Of a stretch of DNA of 5,997 nt, positions 1-5,997 are shown piece after piece. A program made the translations under genes and the position numbers. The notes beneath the pieces were generated by a model that worked only from the letters and a program-made list of their open reading frames with translations, had not been told where the DNA came from and did not search any database. The stretch comes from Candidatus Dormiibacterota bacterium (GTDB lineage Bacteria; Chloroflexota; Dormibacteria; UBA8260; Bog-877), in assembly GCA_003133485.1 (NCBI GenBank), contig PKXR01000011.1, positions 1,943 to 7,939 on the forward strand. Reading direction: 5' to 3'. The first letter of the stretch is position 1. Each line of letters begins with the position of its first letter.

Positions 1-175
1 CCAGGTAGACGTGCTGGCCGGTGTCGACCCGACCAGCCACCGGGTCGGAGACGGAGCGGCAGAGCCCTCCCAGCACGGGAGCCCGTTCCACCAAAGTCAC
101 GTGGGCCCCCTGGTCAGCCAGCTCGAGCGCGGCATTGATCCCCGCCAGTCCGCCGCCCACCACCAACGCCTGCAT
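1..175 (-). CDS. hpnE: HpnE-like FAD-dependent hydroxysqualene dehydroxylase, N-terminal part (second copy)
   Basis: This gene starts at an ATG (175-173) and runs off the left edge; 58 codons are visible. The N-terminus is a Rossmann dinucleotide-binding fold: a short hydrophobic strand, then GGGLAG at residues 7-12 (Gly7, Gly9 and Gly12 of GxGxxG), a helix, and Glu30 ending the second strand, the usual contact for the FAD adenosine ribose. A Gly-Gly pair at 36-37 is followed by VDTGQHVYL at 50-58. The D-x-GQH signature is typical of HpnE and differs from the FDxGP seen in carotenoid desaturases. HpnE reduces hydroxysqualene to squalene. The start is supported by an AGGAGGGA Shine-Dalgarno 7 bases upstream, 20 bases after hpnD. 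It is separate from the HpnE at 4956-5997, so the locus holds two. A related FAD amine oxidase or desaturase cannot be excluded from 58 residues. Confidence 0.75.
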   Translation of the reverse strand, partial: MQALVVGGGLAGINAALELADQGAHVTLVERAPVLGGLCRSVSDPVAGRVDTGQHVYL

Positions 176-182
176 TGGGTCT

Positions 183-190
183 TCCCTCCT
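183..190 (-). promoter_or_regulatory. Strong ribosome binding site of the second hpnE-like gene
   Basis: The minus strand reads AGGAGGGA, ending 7 bases before the ATG at 175. It lies in the only intergenic gap of the window, the 20 bases 176-195. It fixes the start of the downstream gene and allows initiation independent of hpnD. The gap is too short to hold a promoter or terminator. Confidence 0.8.
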
Positions 191-195
191 GGACC

Positions 196-1107
196 TCAGT
201 GGCCGAGGAGGGCACCGGCCCAGGCGCCCAGCACCAGCCGTAGCTTGCGGCCCGTGCCGAGGGAGATGCGCCCGGTCTGGACATCAAAGTCTCGAGCTTC
301 GATCTCGCCTAGGATCGCCTGGTAGAGGGAGGCCAGCCCGGCCGGAGCGCCCCTAGCATCCCGGTCTATGAGAGGGATCAGCCGGGCGCCTTCCGCGAAG
401 AGCTCTCTAGCCCGGCTCACCTCGTACGCCATCAGCCGTCGGTAGGCATCCGCCCGGGGGCCGCTGATTCCGGCCCTCAGGTCGCTCGGCTCGCAGCCGA
501 ACCGCTGCAGAACTTGCTTGGGCAAGTAGCACCGGCCGCGCTCGTCGTCCTCCTTCAGGTCACGCAGAATGTTGGTCAGCTGCATCGCCAGTCCCAGCCG
601 CACCGCCATCTGGGGTACTGCGGGGTCCCGGTAGCCGAAGACCTTCGCGCTCAGCAAACCCACCGCGCCGGCCACCCCGTAGCAGTACCGCTCCAGGTCG
701 GCTTCGGACGTGATCTCGAGCGGGCCGCAGTCGGCGGCGCACCCGTCGATCACCTCGCTGAGGTTGAGCGGGTCCAGGTGGAAGCTTCGGGCAGCGTCCC
801 AGAGCACCAGCCAGCCGGCGTCGGGGGGAGCCCCCGCCAGGGTGGCGCTCAGCGTGGCGCGAGAGTGCTCCAGCTGGCGGCGGCGCTCGTCGGCACTTCC
901 CTCTCCGTCCGCGATGTCGTCCACCGCCCGGCAGAAGCGGTAGACGGCATGCAGGGCCTCTCGTTTCCGCCGGGGCAGCAGTCGGAAGGCGTAGTAGAAG
1001 TTGGCGGCCGCGGCGCGGACCTCCCGGGCACAAGCCTGGTGGGCGGCCCGAAGCTCCTCCGCCGTGGGAGAGAAGGGAAACGCCCCAGCCGGTGCTGAGG
1101 CGCTCAC
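196..1107 (-). CDS. hpnD: Presqualene diphosphate synthase HpnD
   Basis: This 303-residue protein belongs to the trans-isoprenyl squalene/phytoene synthase family. HpnD condenses two farnesyl diphosphates to presqualene diphosphate, the first step of the bacterial HpnCDE route to squalene. Visible signatures are NFYYAFRLLP (36-45), a first Asp-rich Mg2+-diphosphate motif DDIAD (63-67), YCYGVAGAVG (141-150), a second Asp-rich motif in NILRDLKEDDERGRCYLP (179-196; Asp183 and Asp187), and the C-terminal LYQAILGEIEARDFDV (261-276), which is characteristic of HpnD rather than HpnC. The length is usual for the family. I chose GTG at 1107-1105 because it overlaps the hpnC stop as GTGA and precedes the conserved region by about 35 codons. 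The frame stays open further upstream, but that part lies within hpnC. There is no good Shine-Dalgarno just before the GTG, so translation probably depends on coupling to hpnC. Confidence 0.93.
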   Translation of the reverse strand: MSASAPAGAFPFSPTAEELRAAHQACAREVRAAAANFYYAFRLLPRRKREALHAVYRFCRAVDDIADGEGSADERRRQLEHSRATLSATLAGAPPDAGWLVLWDAARSFHLDPLNLSEVIDGCAADCGPLEITSEADLERYCYGVAGAVGLLSAKVFGYRDPAVPQMAVRLGLAMQLTNILRDLKEDDERGRCYLPKQVLQRFGCEPSDLRAGISGPRADAYRRLMAYEVSRARELFAEGARLIPLIDRDARGAPAGLASLYQAILGEIEARDFDVQTGRISLGTGRKLRLVLGAWAGALLGH

Positions 1108-2015
1108 TGTGACCGAGGAGGCGCCACCTGCCGCCAGGTCCAGGCGGCCTGCCAGACCGCCCGCCGGCGCCGGGCGGGGCTTAGCGCTGCCTTCTCCGCG
1201 AACACGCCGGCCCCAGCCTCCAGCACCGCGGCGGTGGCGGCGAGGCCGCAGAGGATGAAGGTCGCCATCTCCATCCGCATCAGCCCGGGAACCCGGCTGA
1301 CCAGCGGCCAGCCGTCTATCAGCAGTCGCCGGGCTCGAGCCACCGCATGGGTCACGGCGGCCAGCATGCCGGGAGTGACCGTCCCGCTCCACCACTCCTC
1401 TTCGGTCGCCCCGTGACTCAGGAGCACTTCCAGCGGTAGGTAGCGGCGCCCCCGGGCTCGGTCGGAAGCGACGTCCTGCCACATATTGGCCAGCTGTAGG
1501 CCGGTGCAGACGGAATCCGAGTAGCTGACCATCTCCGGGTCACGAATGCCCTCGAGTGCCAGGACCAGCTCGCCCACTGGGGTGGCCGAGAGAGTGCAGT
1601 ACCGGTCGAGCTCGCCCCAGCTCTGGTACCGGGAGACCTCCTGATCCTGCCGGTTGGCCTGGATCAGCCGATGAAATAGCCCGAGCTCCAGATGGAATCG
1701 CTCAATCACCGGCTGGAGCCGCCGGAAGACTGGGTGATGGGGTTGGCCGGCATAGCAGGCGTCCAGCTCATCCTGGGCCAGATCCAGAAGAGATTTGGGG
1801 TCGCCCAGGCTCTCGTCGCCAAGGTCGTCCACCAGGCGGCAGAAGCCATAGATGGCAGCTCTTGCCTCTCGCCGCCCCGGTCGGAGCAGCCAGGCAGCGA
1901 TCGGGAAGTTCTCTGCCGCGCGGGCCTGTTGCTGGCGCTTTCGCGAGTACTCCGGGAGGAACGTGGCCGGACGTACTTCACCCTTCGCGTCGACCCCTGC
2001 CGAGGGAACCGTCAC
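1104..2015 (-). CDS. hpnC: Hydroxysqualene synthase HpnC
   Basis: This 303-residue squalene/phytoene synthase paralogue converts presqualene diphosphate from HpnD to hydroxysqualene. The HpnC type is shown by AAENFPIAAWLL (33-44), since ENFP near the N-terminus is typical of HpnC. Then come the first Asp-rich motif DDLGD (63-67), YCTLSATPVGELVL (139-152), and the second Asp-rich region LANMWQDVASDRARGRRYLP (175-194; Asp181 and Asp185). The two Asp-rich motifs bind the Mg2+-diphosphate of the substrate. I chose GTG at 2015-2013: it overlaps the shc stop as GTGA, and GGAG sits 4 bases upstream. The frame is open well beyond this start, but only as a shadow of shc. The last four bases overlap hpnD. 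Some annotation systems would label it generic squalene or phytoene synthase; context with hpnD, hpnE and shc supports HpnC. Confidence 0.92.
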   Translation of the reverse strand: MTVPSAGVDAKGEVRPATFLPEYSRKRQQQARAAENFPIAAWLLRPGRREARAAIYGFCRLVDDLGDESLGDPKSLLDLAQDELDACYAGQPHHPVFRRLQPVIERFHLELGLFHRLIQANRQDQEVSRYQSWGELDRYCTLSATPVGELVLALEGIRDPEMVSYSDSVCTGLQLANMWQDVASDRARGRRYLPLEVLLSHGATEEEWWSGTVTPGMLAAVTHAVARARRLLIDGWPLVSRVPGLMRMEMATFILCGLAATAAVLEAGAGVFAEKAALSPARRRRAVWQAAWTWRQVAPPRSQ

Positions 2016-3970
2016 CGATCTCCGTCGAACGGCGCCGGCCGGGGCCGGAGAGCCCGGCCCAGGGCCATCACCGGGAAGATGGTGGCGTAGAGGTGATAGC
2101 GGAGGTAGAAGGCCCTCGGGAAACCGGTGCCGGTGAATTGCTGGTCGGTCCAGCCACCCTCCTCCTCCTGATGCCGCACCAGCCAGTTCACCGCCGATTC
2201 CGCTGCCGTCGCGAGGCGGCCATCCCGGTCCAGGTCGGAGACGGAGTCGCCGGCAGCTAGCAGAGACAGCAGGGCCCACGCGGTCTGGGACGGGGTGGGC
2301 TCGCCGCGACCCATGTGGGCGCGGTCGTGGTAGGAGAGAACCGACTCCCCGAAGCCGCCCGACGCGTGCTGGTTGAGCCTGACCCACTCGCCGATCCGCA
2401 GCAGCCGCTCGCGGTCCTGGGGCTCGGCCGTGGCGGCGAAGGCGGTGGCCGCTGCGGCCGAGCCGTAGACGTAGTTGACGCCCCAGCGCCCGAAGTAAGC
2501 CCCGGCGCCTTCCTCGGAGCGGCGCAGCCACACCAGCGCGCGCTCCCGGGCCGAGTCAAGGTCGGAGCCGCCGAGACGCGCGAATGCTTCCGCCACGTGG
2601 GCGGTGACGTCAGGGCTGGGCCGGTCTAGCATCTCTCCGAAATCGGCGTTGGGGAGGTGCTCGACCCAGCTGCGGTCGTTGTCCGCGTCAAAAGCACCGT
2701 AGCCGCCATCGGCGCCCTGCATCACCAGCAGCCAGGCCAGCGCTCGGCGCATCACGTCGCCGATCGCCGATGGCTCATTTCGGTCGTGGCCCGCGACGGT
2801 GAACGCCGAGAGCACCACCGCGGTGTCGTCGGTATCCGGGTACTGGTCGTTGTAGAGCTGGAAGGGCCAGCCTCCGGGCCGGGCCCCGGGGCGGCGGACC
2901 GCCCAGTCGCCCACTTTGGTCACTTCGCGAGCGACCAGCCAATTGACCGCCTTGACCAGAGCCTCGTGGTCCGCTGGAACTCCCGCATCCAACAGTGCCC
3001 AGAGCGCCAGGGCGGTGTCCCAGACAGGGGAGATGCAGGCCTGCAGCCGGAAGCCCTGCTCGTCCTCGATGCCGAACGTCTCCAGCGCCTCCAGCCCGCG
3101 CTTCATGACCGGGTGCTCCAGGTCGTAACCGCGGGCCCTGAGCGCCATCAACCCATACACCCAGGGCGGCTGGATCCCCGCCCAGGAGCCGTCCGCCTCC
3201 TGGTGGTCCACGACCCATTTCTCGGCCCGGGCCAGAGCTCGCTGCCGGACCCCCAGCTGAGGCAGCCGGCCGTAGGTGCGCAGCGCCCGGTCAACGACCT
3301 TCCAGGTCGGTGCGCCCACCCCGGGCCGGTGGGGGCCTAGGGGCAGCTCATCGCGGCTTACGGAGTCCAAGGGGAACACGGTCCGCAGGCTGCGGAGGAT
3401 GGTGAGGGGAACCCAGGTGGCCCGGGCCCAGGAGGCGAGGTCGTAGATGCTCCCTGCCTGCTGTGCCGGGACCAGCATCCACTCCGGGGGGATCGCTGGG
3501 ATCTCGTGCCACGGCCAGAGCCCGCCCATGGCCAGCCACATCCGAGTGAAGAGACGGGTGGCCCGAAGTCCGCCGTTGGCCTCGACAAATCTCCACGCCC
3601 GCTGCACTTGGGGATCGGTGGCCCGGACGCCCACCGCGCGCAGCGCCACCAGCACCTCGGCGGTGATGCTGACGTCGCCGGCGACCTCGGGAGCGATGCT
3701 GTAGCTACCATCCCCCCGCTGCTGGCCGCGCAGGTACTTGACCGCCGCGGCCTCTCGCTCCGGATTGGCCCGCTCCAGATAACGCTGGAGCAAGAGGTAT
3801 TCCGCGGTGATGGAGGCGTTGCTCTCCAGCTCGCCGGACCAGGAGCCGTCACTGTTCTGGCGCTGGAGCAGCTGGCTGACTGCCCGCTCCAGGGCCAGTT
3901 CTGCCTCCGCCCGAGAGGCTGCCTCGGAGGCGACTCCCTGGGCTCGTTCCGGCTCCAGCTCCAGGGTCAA
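2012..3970 (-). CDS. shc: Squalene-hopene cyclase
   Basis: This 652-residue class II terpene cyclase converts squalene to hopene and hopanol; the family is monotopic and membrane-bound. The general-acid motif is DTDD (379-382), with Asp381 the expected proton donor and His458 in DVTAHV its likely partner. Other SHC hallmarks are GIQPPWVYG (265-273), SPVWDT (314-319, Trp317), GAFDADN (425-431), FGRWGVNYVYG (493-503), TPSQTAWAL (559-567) and the C-terminal GTGFPRAFYLRYHLY (614-628), which supplies active-site aromatics Phe617, Phe621, Tyr625 and Tyr628. QW-type repeats occur near 38-44, 83-90, 257-263, 417-424, 533-540 and 600-607, several with Tyr or Phe in place of Trp. The length is about normal for the family. 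The start is TTG at 3970-3968, overlapping the upstream stop as TTGA, with GGGGGAG 8 bases before it. It shares four bases with hpnC. Equivalences to the Alicyclobacillus enzyme are from memory. Confidence 0.97.
   Translation of the reverse strand: MTLELEPERAQGVASEAASRAEAELALERAVSQLLQRQNSDGSWSGELESNASITAEYLLLQRYLERANPEREAAAVKYLRGQQRGDGSYSIAPEVAGDVSITAEVLVALRAVGVRATDPQVQRAWRFVEANGGLRATRLFTRMWLAMGGLWPWHEIPAIPPEWMLVPAQQAGSIYDLASWARATWVPLTILRSLRTVFPLDSVSRDELPLGPHRPGVGAPTWKVVDRALRTYGRLPQLGVRQRALARAEKWVVDHQEADGSWAGIQPPWVYGLMALRARGYDLEHPVMKRGLEALETFGIEDEQGFRLQACISPVWDTALALWALLDAGVPADHEALVKAVNWLVAREVTKVGDWAVRRPGARPGGWPFQLYNDQYPDTDDTAVVLSAFTVAGHDRNEPSAIGDVMRRALAWLLVMQGADGGYGAFDADNDRSWVEHLPNADFGEMLDRPSPDVTAHVAEAFARLGGSDLDSARERALVWLRRSEEGAGAYFGRWGVNYVYGSAAAATAFAATAEPQDRERLLRIGEWVRLNQHASGGFGESVLSYHDRAHMGRGEPTPSQTAWALLSLLAAGDSVSDLDRDGRLATAAESAVNWLVRHQEEEGGWTDQQFTGTGFPRAFYLRYHLYATIFPVMALGRALRPRPAPFDGDR
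2020..2023 (-). promoter_or_regulatory. Ribosome binding site deciding the hpnC start
   Basis: GGAG on the minus strand lies 4 bases before the GTG at 2015, inside the last codons of shc. The spacing is slightly short. Together with the GTGA overlap it supports this start over the longer open frame upstream. Confidence 0.55.
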
Positions 3971-4959
3971 TTCCAGCGCTCCCCCAGCCAGCGTCCCAGG
4001 ATCTCCAGCTCCATCGTCCCTCCCTCGGAGAGTGGCAGCTTGGCGGCCGCCACCAGCGCCCGCTCAGTCCAAGTGGTGGTGAGTCCTTGGCAGCGCCCCG
4101 CCACCCCGCCCTCGCGGAGCAGCTCCACCGCCATCGTCAGATCGCGGCGCCGCAGGCCGGGCGGTGTCAGCCAGGAGCGGGCGGTCTTGCCCAACTGTCC
4201 GTTGCCGGTCAGCGCCAGCACCATCGGGAGGCCCTGCTTGCCGCGGAGGAGGTCGTTGCCGACCGGCTTGCCGGTGACCCGCGGCTCGCCCCAGATACCG
4301 AGCACGTCGTCGACGGCCTGGAACGCCATCCCGAGGCGCAGACCGAACGAGGTCAGCGCCTTGATGGTCGCGTCATCGGCCCCGGCGAGGACGCCGCCGA
4401 TGGCGCTGGCGCACCCGAGCAGGGCCCCGGTCTTGCCCTCCTCCATCTTCAGGCACTCCTCGGCGGTGATCGCGTCGCGCCGTTCGAACGCCATGTCGTC
4501 GGCCTGGCCGCTGATCATCAACGACGTCGAGTCGGCGAGCAGCTGCGCAGCTCGGACGCGGGCAGGCGTCGGGTCCTCCAAGAGGAGCTGGGTGGCCAGA
4601 TTGGCCAACGCGTCGCCGACCACGATCGCCCGGCCGGTCCCGAAGGCGGCCCACACCGTCGGCCGATGCCGGCGTTCCTCGTCGTTGTCGATGATGTCGT
4701 CGTGCACGAGCGAGTAGTTGTGGGTCAGTTCGACCGCCACGGCGCCCAAGACCCCCTCGCGCTCGGTGCCCCCCGAGGCCGCCGCGCCGATGACGGCCAG
4801 CGCCGCTCGGACCCCCTTGCCGCCCCCGGCCATGTGGTGCTCCGCGGGCTCGCGGAGTTCGGGGTCGAGCCTGGCCACCGCCTCGGCAAGGGCCGGCCGC
4901 ACCAGGGCGCCCGTCCGGGCCAGGGCGTCGGCGGCCGACGCGGCCACGTGCTCGCTCAC
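3967..4959 (-). CDS. Trans-polyprenyl diphosphate synthase (probable FPP or GGPP synthase)
   Basis: This 330-residue head-to-tail prenyl synthase adds isopentenyl diphosphate to allylic diphosphates; here it presumably supplies FPP to HpnD. Visible motifs are GGGKGVRAAL (45-54, the IPP-binding GGKxxR region), the first Asp-rich motif HDDIIDND (86-93, DDIID at 87-91), RRHRPTVW (96-103), GQADDM (151-156), KTGAL (176-180) and FQAVDDVLGIWG (213-224, second Asp-rich region, followed by VTGKPVGNDL). Tyr82 is five residues before DDIID; an aromatic there limits products to about C15-C20. The type resembles the synthase of actinobacterial hopanoid clusters. The start is GTG at 4959-4957, overlapping the hpnE stop as GTGA, with AAGAGGT 6 bases upstream; a longer frame to 5067 is only a shadow of hpnE. 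Base composition changes near 4250 inside the gene, yet the frame and motifs continue intact. Product length cannot be fixed from sequence. Confidence 0.93.
   Translation of the reverse strand: MSEHVAASAADALARTGALVRPALAEAVARLDPELREPAEHHMAGGGKGVRAALAVIGAAASGGTEREGVLGAVAVELTHNYSLVHDDIIDNDEERRHRPTVWAAFGTGRAIVVGDALANLATQLLLEDPTPARVRAAQLLADSTSLMISGQADDMAFERRDAITAEECLKMEEGKTGALLGCASAIGGVLAGADDATIKALTSFGLRLGMAFQAVDDVLGIWGEPRVTGKPVGNDLLRGKQGLPMVLALTGNGQLGKTARSWLTPPGLRRRDLTMAVELLREGGVAGRCQGLTTTWTERALVAAAKLPLSEGGTMELEILGRWLGERWN
3979..3985 (-). promoter_or_regulatory. Ribosome binding site supporting the TTG start of shc
   Basis: GGGGGAG on the minus strand ends 8 bases before the TTG at 3970, within the last codons of the polyprenyl synthase. 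Both this spacing and the TTGA overlap, which matches the pattern of the neighbouring junctions, support the unusual TTG start. Confidence 0.5.
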
Positions 4960-5997
4960 GACGCCACCTCTTGGAGCTCGGGCTTCACACCGGTGCCGAG
5001 CCTGGCCAGCACGGCCGCGGCCGCCGCGGCCCCGCTCCGCACCGCCCCTTCCATCGTCGCCGGCCATCCCGTGTCACAGTGGGCCCCCGCGAGGAACAGC
5101 CCAGGCGTGCTCGTCACCGTGGCGGGACGTGCCGCCAGGGTTCCCGGACGCGCCCTGAACGTCGCCGCCCGTTCGCGGGTGACGACGGCATGAACGAGCC
5201 GGGCGTCACGGGCGGCCGGAAAGAGCCGCCCGAGGGCTTCCATGAAGCGCCCGACGAGATCCGGCGTCCCCTGATCGAGGTACGCATCGGCAGCCGACAA
5301 CGAGATGGCGAGGCACTGGCCGCGTGTCGCTCCGCTCGATGCCGTCCGATCGAAGACGAATTGGATCGGCGAGTCGATGCAGGCTGCCATGGGCAGATCG
5401 GTGACCTGTCGGTCCAAGACGAGGTGGACATTGACGATGGGCGACGACCCGAGAGCTTCGGCGGTGCCAGGAGGTTGCAGCGCCCCGAGGCCGGCGGCAC
5501 TTCGCGGAGGGACGGCCAGGACGACGGCGTCAACCTGTCTCCGGCTGCCGGCCGTGGCCACGAGGAAGCCGCCTGAGGAAGACGGCTCGAGGGAGGTCAC
5601 TGCCGACCCGAGGATCATCTCGACGCCGGCCGCCTCGAGAGCCCGAGTGGCGTGGGCGCCGTGCAGCTCGGCGAGCGGGACCGTCGACCAACCGATGTCA
5701 CCGGCGTCGGCCCGATCGAGCAGGCCGACGCGAAAGACCGTCGCGGCTAGCTGGAGGGATGCCTCCCCAGCCTGGACGTTGAGCGTCGGCAAGGCGATGA
5801 GGTTCCACAGGCGATCCACGGCGCGATCGCTTTGCCCGTGGGCCTTCAGCCAGTCGCCGAAGGAGACCTCGTCAAGGCTTCTGTCGGTCGGGTCGAGGCG
5901 GAGGAGCGCCATCGTGACGCCGGCCAGCCGCGCTCGCTCGCGGGGTGAGAGGTGGCGATACCGAAAGAGCGCTCCGGCAAGATGAAGCGGAGCAGGC
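4956..5997 (-). CDS. hpnE: Hydroxysqualene dehydroxylase HpnE, N-terminus beyond the window
   Basis: The visible part is 346 codons, read from base 5996 to a TGA at 4958-4956. HpnE is an FAD protein that reduces hydroxysqualene to squalene. The fragment opens in conserved HpnE sequence (PAPLHLAGALFRYRHLSP, residues 1-18 of the fragment), before any usable Met, so the first ATG in view (5912) is internal. Further signatures are SFGDWL (45-50), LWNLIALPTLN (63-73), the VPLAELHG region (about 106-113), and the C-terminal FAD-contacting segment around AGAHCDTGWPATMEGAVRSG (303-322). The protein then ends with a short Ala-rich helix and tail. Roughly 100 N-terminal residues, including the FAD Rossmann motif, are outside. 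The stop overlaps the GTG of the polyprenyl synthase as GTGA, implying translational coupling. The gene is rich in TCG/CGA trinucleotides compared with the genes at lower coordinates. Confidence 0.93.
   Translation of the reverse strand, partial: PAPLHLAGALFRYRHLSPRERARLAGVTMALLRLDPTDRSLDEVSFGDWLKAHGQSDRAVDRLWNLIALPTLNVQAGEASLQLAATVFRVGLLDRADAGDIGWSTVPLAELHGAHATRALEAAGVEMILGSAVTSLEPSSSGGFLVATAGSRRQVDAVVLAVPPRSAAGLGALQPPGTAEALGSSPIVNVHLVLDRQVTDLPMAACIDSPIQFVFDRTASSGATRGQCLAISLSAADAYLDQGTPDLVGRFMEALGRLFPAARDARLVHAVVTRERAATFRARPGTLAARPATVTSTPGLFLAGAHCDTGWPATMEGAVRSGAAAAAAVLARLGTGVKPELQEVAS
4966..4972 (-). promoter_or_regulatory. Ribosome binding site deciding the polyprenyl synthase start
   Basis: AAGAGGT on the minus strand ends 6 bases before the GTG at 4959, inside the last codons of hpnE. 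It favours this GTG over an upstream ATG at 5067 that would add 36 low-complexity residues encoded within hpnE. Confidence 0.7.

Noticed and set aside
1108..1482. N-terminal extension of the hpnD frame upstream to 1482
   Set aside because: It lies wholly within hpnC, is low-complexity and Arg/Gly-rich, and would disrupt the GTGA junction seen at the other genes.
196..2015. hpnC and hpnD as C30 or C40 carotenoid synthases
   Set aside because: The family is shared with phytoene and dehydrosqualene synthases, but the ENFP and EIEARDFDV signatures and adjacent shc and hpnE fit the hopanoid route better.
2016..2531. N-terminal extension of the hpnC frame into shc
   Set aside because: The added sequence is an Arg/Pro-rich shadow of shc without squalene synthase features. 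The GTG at 2015 has a Shine-Dalgarno and the overlap pattern.
3506..4717. A 403-codon open frame on the plus strand, and other long plus-strand frames such as 4087-5193
   Set aside because: They lie antisense to shc, the polyprenyl synthase and hpnE, are rich in Arg, Ser and Pro, and show no family motif. They are shadows expected in GC-rich coding DNA.
5010..5036. GC-rich palindromic run (repeated gccgcgg) that could look like a hairpin or terminator
   Set aside because: It encodes the Ala-rich C-terminal helix of HpnE with GCG/GCC codons and has no T-tract; coding constraint explains it.
4960..5067. Longer polyprenyl synthase start at the ATG at 5067
   Set aside because: It adds 36 Gly/Arg-rich residues encoded over the conserved C-terminal part of hpnE. 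The GTG at 4959 has a well-spaced AAGAGGT.

Overview
The window is a compact hopanoid-biosynthesis locus. All genes lie on the minus strand, so transcription runs from high to low coordinates. It is GC-rich and uses GTG and TTG starts freely. Its polyprenyl synthase is of the kind found in actinobacterial hopanoid clusters. An actinomycetote or another high-GC terrestrial lineage such as Chloroflexota or Dormibacterota fits; the sequence alone does not settle which.

Layout in transcription order: (1) hpnE, an FAD-dependent hydroxysqualene dehydroxylase whose N-terminus lies beyond the right edge (4956-5997); (2) a trans-polyprenyl diphosphate synthase (3967-4959); (3) shc (hpnF), squalene-hopene cyclase (2012-3970); (4) hpnC (1104-2015); (5) hpnD (196-1107); (6) the first 58 codons of a second HpnE-like FAD protein running off the left edge (1-175). 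The first five genes are joined by four successive 4-base NTGA start/stop overlaps. The sixth follows a 20-base gap carrying a strong Shine-Dalgarno. There is no non-coding stretch above 20 bases, and I see no promoter, terminator, RNA gene, CRISPR array or mobile element.

The genes make one pathway. The polyprenyl synthase makes the allylic diphosphate, presumably FPP. HpnD condenses two FPP to presqualene diphosphate, HpnC converts that to hydroxysqualene, HpnE reduces it to squalene, and SHC cyclises squalene to hopene/hopanol. Side-chain genes such as hpnH or hpnG are not in the window.

I see no unknown biochemical system. Three points merit a second look: two distinct hpnE-type genes bracket the set; the order E-PPS-shc-C-D-E resembles a permuted or tandemly repeated C-D-E-PPS-shc block; and TCG/CGA trinucleotide density changes sharply inside the polyprenyl synthase gene near 4250, as if two sequence backgrounds meet there.
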